Assembly (NCBI RefSeq): GCF_000203935.1
Contig: NC_008573.1
Coordinates: forward strand, 214,943-278,942
DNA: 64,000 bases
DNA from: Shewanella sp. ANA-3
Lineage (GTDB): Bacteria > Pseudomonadota > Gammaproteobacteria > Enterobacterales > Shewanellaceae
Direction of reading: 5' to 3'
Part shown: one piece after another, positions 61,841 through 64,000 of the stretch
Layout of the letters: the number at the start of each line of letters is the position of its first letter
Numbering within the stretch: the stretch's first letter is position 1
The notes under the pieces: model-generated
Database searches by the model: none
The model's input: the letters and a program-made list of their open reading frames with translations, nothing else
What the model was told of the DNA's origin: nothing
Position numbers and translations under genes: made by a program

Positions 61841-61914
61841 ATTACTAAAATTTGGTCAATCAACGATTATTTATTATGACTTTTTGAAGGCGGCTAAATC
61901 GCTTTGGGGCAATA
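61841..61914 (-). repeat. Island-end repeat (right, inverted copy)
   Basis: Reverse of 19280-19362: TATTGCCCCAAAGCG at 61900-61914 and TTGACCAAATTTTAGTAAT at 61841-61859 with a 55-bp offset. It could be the other end of an element running 19.3-61.9 kb. Confidence 0.65.
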
Positions 61915-61934
61915 CTAAAAACCCATTGTAGCTT

Positions 61935-62816
61935 TCAAAAAGGCACTTTTGACTGAAGGGTTTCTTTGAGCCATCGACCAGCTTGTCCAAGTGCTAAAGC
62001 GCGGTGCCATTGTAGTTCTAACGTCAGGGCATGACGGCTTATTAAGTCCGATTCCAGTACCACAACTTCTTGACGTGCCAGCGCCTCTTGGATTAAAAAA
62101 GCAGGAATTGCTGCCCAACCCAAACCCCGTTTCACGAATTCCATCACCCCAAGGTCTCCTTCTACCCACCACACTTGCGCAGAGAGCCGAAAGCGCTGAC
62201 GTTCGCTTCCCTCCCGCCGTCCAGTAACCAGCAACTGTCGTGAGCCTTGCAAGTCGATCTCATTCAGTGGCTGCTTTCGAGCCAGCGGATGTTCTGTAGA
62301 AACCACTATCGGCATAGCTACTTCACCCAGTGTGTAAGTGACAATCTCGCGATGGGGATTCTCGTTTTTATAACATATACCAAGCTGAGCACGGCCAGTT
62401 AGTAGTAAATCAGTGACATCTTCCATCAATGGAAAAAGCAACTCCAGCTCTACCATTGGAAAACGAGTGGCAAAATGCTCCAGCAAACTGCCGAGCCATG
62501 GCAAGTGAGAGTCATCATCGATAGCAAGAGTCAGGCGTGTCTCAACACCAGAAGCCAACTCACCTGCAATCGCCTGTAAGCGTTGACTCTGGGCGAGCAA
62601 GACCTCTGCCTCCTGTACTATCCGTACACCTGCTTGTGTCAGTTGTGGATAACGACCTGTTCGTTCGAACAACGTCAGATCAAGGTCGATCTCCAGATTG
62701 GAAATGGTGGTGCTAACCACTGATTGCGCCTTGCCTAATTTGCGTGCAGCCGCCGAAAAGGAGCCCGTTTCAGCCGCCGCTATCAATATCTTGAGAGATC
62801 CCAGTGTCGGATTCAT
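61935..62816 (-). CDS. LysR-family regulator
   Basis: 293 residues. An N-terminal HTH (ETGSFSAAARKLGKAQSVVS, TTISNLEIDLDLTLFERTGR) and the LysR effector-binding domain follow. Divergent from a PACE-family efflux gene across a 23-bp dyad, the usual layout for a LysR that controls its neighbour; AceR-AceI is the known precedent. The effector may be a biocide or polyamine. Confidence 0.92.
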   Translation of the reverse strand: MNPTLGSLKILIAAAETGSFSAAARKLGKAQSVVSTTISNLEIDLDLTLFERTGRYPQLTQAGVRIVQEAEVLLAQSQRLQAIAGELASGVETRLTLAIDDDSHLPWLGSLLEHFATRFPMVELELLFPLMEDVTDLLLTGRAQLGICYKNENPHREIVTYTLGEVAMPIVVSTEHPLARKQPLNEIDLQGSRQLLVTGRREGSERQRFRLSAQVWWVEGDLGVMEFVKRGLGWAAIPAFLIQEALARQEVVVLESDLISRHALTLELQWHRALALGQAGRWLKETLQSKVPF

Positions 62817-62848
62817 TTATTTCTCGGTATTAAAACTGTCCAGACTCA

Positions 62849-62871
62849 ATCTATCTGTTTCAACGATAGAT
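62849..62871. promoter_or_regulatory. LysR-type operator dyad
   Basis: ATCTATC-TGTTTCAAC-GATAGAT: perfect 7-bp arms with a 9-bp centre, containing T-N11-A. Located between the divergent LysR and PACE genes. Confidence 0.65.
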
Positions 62872-62944
62872 ACTAACATGTTCGTATCAGTAAATAGAGG
62901 TACATTGGCTTCACTTCCATAAAACCTGATTGAGAATATTAGTT

Positions 62945-63382
62945 ATGCGTACCCGAAATGACCGACTGCGACATGCTATGGGCTTTGAATTTTTTGCACT
63001 GCTGATTGCCACTCCATTGGCAAGCTGGTTCACTGGTGTTGGACTAAGCCATATGAGCTTATTAGCGCTTTTCCTCTCGCTGTTAGCAACAGTCTGGAAT
63101 TATATCTATAACATTGTGTTTGACCATTTTCTAATTAAATATCAGGGTAATAGTCATAAGAATTTGAGTCAAAGGGTACTACACACCTTCTGTTTTGAGG
63201 GGGGATTGCTTATTGTTGCGCTTCCCGTCATGTCTTGGTGGCTGAACATCAGCATGCTGGAGGCTCTAATGCTGGATCTGGGCTTCGTGGCTTTCTACTT
63301 AGTCTATGCTTTTGTTTATAACTGGGTTTACGACAAGATGTTTCCTATTCCACAGGAAGGAACCAAGGCAATGTCACATTAG
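62945..63382 (+). CDS. PACE-family (AceI-like) efflux transporter
   Basis: About 145 residues from ATG 62945 (TTG 62930 gives a longer frame). Four membrane helices in two tandem halves, with the conserved RHAMGFEFFALLIATPLASW and LDLGFVAFYLVYAFVYNWVY blocks of bacterial transmembrane pair proteins. The glutamate in helix 1 (FEFF) is the proton site. It exports cationic biocides such as chlorhexidine or short diamines. Confidence 0.88.
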   Translation: MRTRNDRLRHAMGFEFFALLIATPLASWFTGVGLSHMSLLALFLSLLATVWNYIYNIVFDHFLIKYQGNSHKNLSQRVLHTFCFEGGLLIVALPVMSWWLNISMLEALMLDLGFVAFYLVYAFVYNWVYDKMFPIPQEGTKAMSH

Positions 63383-63534
63383 GTCTTAAACTAAATGCTT
63401 AAATCCAGTAATAATGAATAATGTGTTGCATTACAAAATTAAGCCAGCCAACTCTGTACAACAGCGTGACGAAAGGCTTCTTTGACACGTTTAGGGGGCA
63501 AGATAGAGCTAGTTAGGCCAGCTAGCTCTATGTT

Positions 63535-63595
63535 GGACAAAACCTTGTTAGAATTTCAGCTCTAACTCGTCAATTTCGGATTAAAATTTCGATGG
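63535..63595 (-). repeat. att-like repeat B, diverged
   Basis: Reverse orientation: ATCCGAAATTGACGAGTTAG, then GTTAG...CTAAC and TGTCC. Same spacing as repeats A and C but a weaker core. It separates the PACE gene from the nuclease-like gene. Confidence 0.55.
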
Positions 63596-63649
63596 TGAAA
63601 ACTTTTAATTTCGGGGCAGTTTTCAAAGCTGTCCCACACCAATTTTTTG

Positions 63650-64000
63650 TTATGCATTTTTCGATATTTTATAAAGCGCTTCTTTTCTTTCGCCAAAAGT
63701 ACATATGGCATCGCAGTGTTTTCTTAAATCTGAAAACAAAATATATTTAACTGGAACTTTGCTGCCAGTTATTGCTGGTCTATTCAATTGAAAAAGTAAA
63801 TCCTTTTCTCGATTATCCGGAATGATAATGAACAGCGAAGCTTGCTCTTCAGGAAAAGATAGGTGTAGATCAGTTAATCGAAGTATACCAGAATATATAG
63901 ATGTGCTTTTTTCAACCTCAAAAGCCCCTGTGATTTTATTAGTTCCTTTTTCAAACCAAACAACATCTATCAGTTCGATAGTTTTTCTAGTTTCCTTAGC
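63650..64000 (-). CDS. PD-(D/E)XK-like restriction endonuclease, C-terminal part (partial)
   Basis: The final 116 codons of a gene whose 5' part is beyond the right edge. IDVVWFEKGTNKITGAFEVE places an aspartate, then FEVEK, in the pattern of a PD-(D/E)XK nuclease core, followed by STSIYSGILRLTDL, common in restriction-type or DNA-end nucleases. Identification of the exact family needs the missing N-terminus. It could be one more defence gene of this island. Confidence 0.6.
   Translation of the reverse strand, partial: AKETRKTIELIDVVWFEKGTNKITGAFEVEKSTSIYSGILRLTDLHLSFPEEQASLFIIIPDNREKDLLFQLNRPAITGSKVPVKYILFSDLRKHCDAICTFGERKEALYKISKNA

Noticed and set aside
28309..63595. Tn7-like transposon ends for repeats A, B, C
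   Set aside because: No tnsA/B/C/D genes are present and the dyad with a 6-bp spacer better fits a tyrosine recombinase.

Overview
The window looks like the accessory genome (genomic island, ICE or plasmid) of a gammaproteobacterium, most plausibly an Alteromonadales/Shewanella-like host. That placement is an inference from gene content: the CzcCBA-HupE-anchor operon, many tyrosine recombinases and a UmuC relative. No rRNA, tRNA, CRISPR array or clear replication origin was seen. Base composition changes abruptly: the msr, CBASS and Dnd-like regions are AT-rich, while the IS30 element and the mer unit are GC-rich, so several segments were acquired separately.

Region 1 (1-10.9 kb) is an oxidant-defence block. 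It holds five methionine sulfoxide reductase genes (three complete msrA, two msrB) plus a partial MsrA-like gene at the left edge. It also holds two glutaredoxin-like genes, an RclC/DUF417 membrane protein, an AhpD-like protein, an RclR-like AraC regulator, a GAF protein and a GAF-GGDEF diguanylate cyclase. Remnants of IS3, IS66 and a decayed second copy of the msrA/regulator intergenic region show repeated rearrangement. An AbiC-like gene follows the regulator.

Region 2 (11-18.9 kb) has an IS30 element, a DM13 protein, and a complete mercury resistance operon (merRTPCADE plus a DUF3330 gene) between two 38-bp Tn3-family ends but without a transposase. The right end abuts the 3' part of a umuC-like gene. 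merT carries an expanded 15-bp tandem repeat.

Region 3 (19-28.1 kb) is a compound CBASS anti-phage locus on the minus strand: CD-NTase, Cap2 (E1-E2), Cap3 (JAMM protease) and an HNH-SAVED nuclease, followed by a CapV patatin and a second CD-NTase. Divergent CapH/CapP regulators lie upstream. The CapV/second-cyclase cassette is bracketed by 28-bp direct repeats.

Region 4 (28.3-52.6 kb) is bounded by related, inward-facing att-like repeats and carries two tyrosine recombinases. Its core is a DNA-sulfur-modification-like set: a TusA-like sulfur carrier, a DndB-like DGQHR protein and a DndC-like PAPS-reductase protein. An 8.9-kb Tn3-family chromate transposon (tnpA, chrBAC, tnpS/tnpT-like genes and a resolution core) splits the DndC-like gene; removing it restores one 651-residue frame. 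The rest is a DUF4942-type methyltransferase, small hypothetical genes, and two clusters of one palindromic operator family.

Region 5 (52.7-64 kb) has a CzcCBA heavy-metal efflux operon with HupE-like and accessory genes, controlled by a BlaI/M56-type pair with three copies of a palindrome. A LysR/PACE efflux pair follows, and a partial PD-(D/E)XK-like nuclease gene is cut by the right edge. Overall the window combines oxidant, mercury, chromate and divalent-metal resistance with at least two anti-phage or DNA-modification systems, delivered by nested mobile elements.
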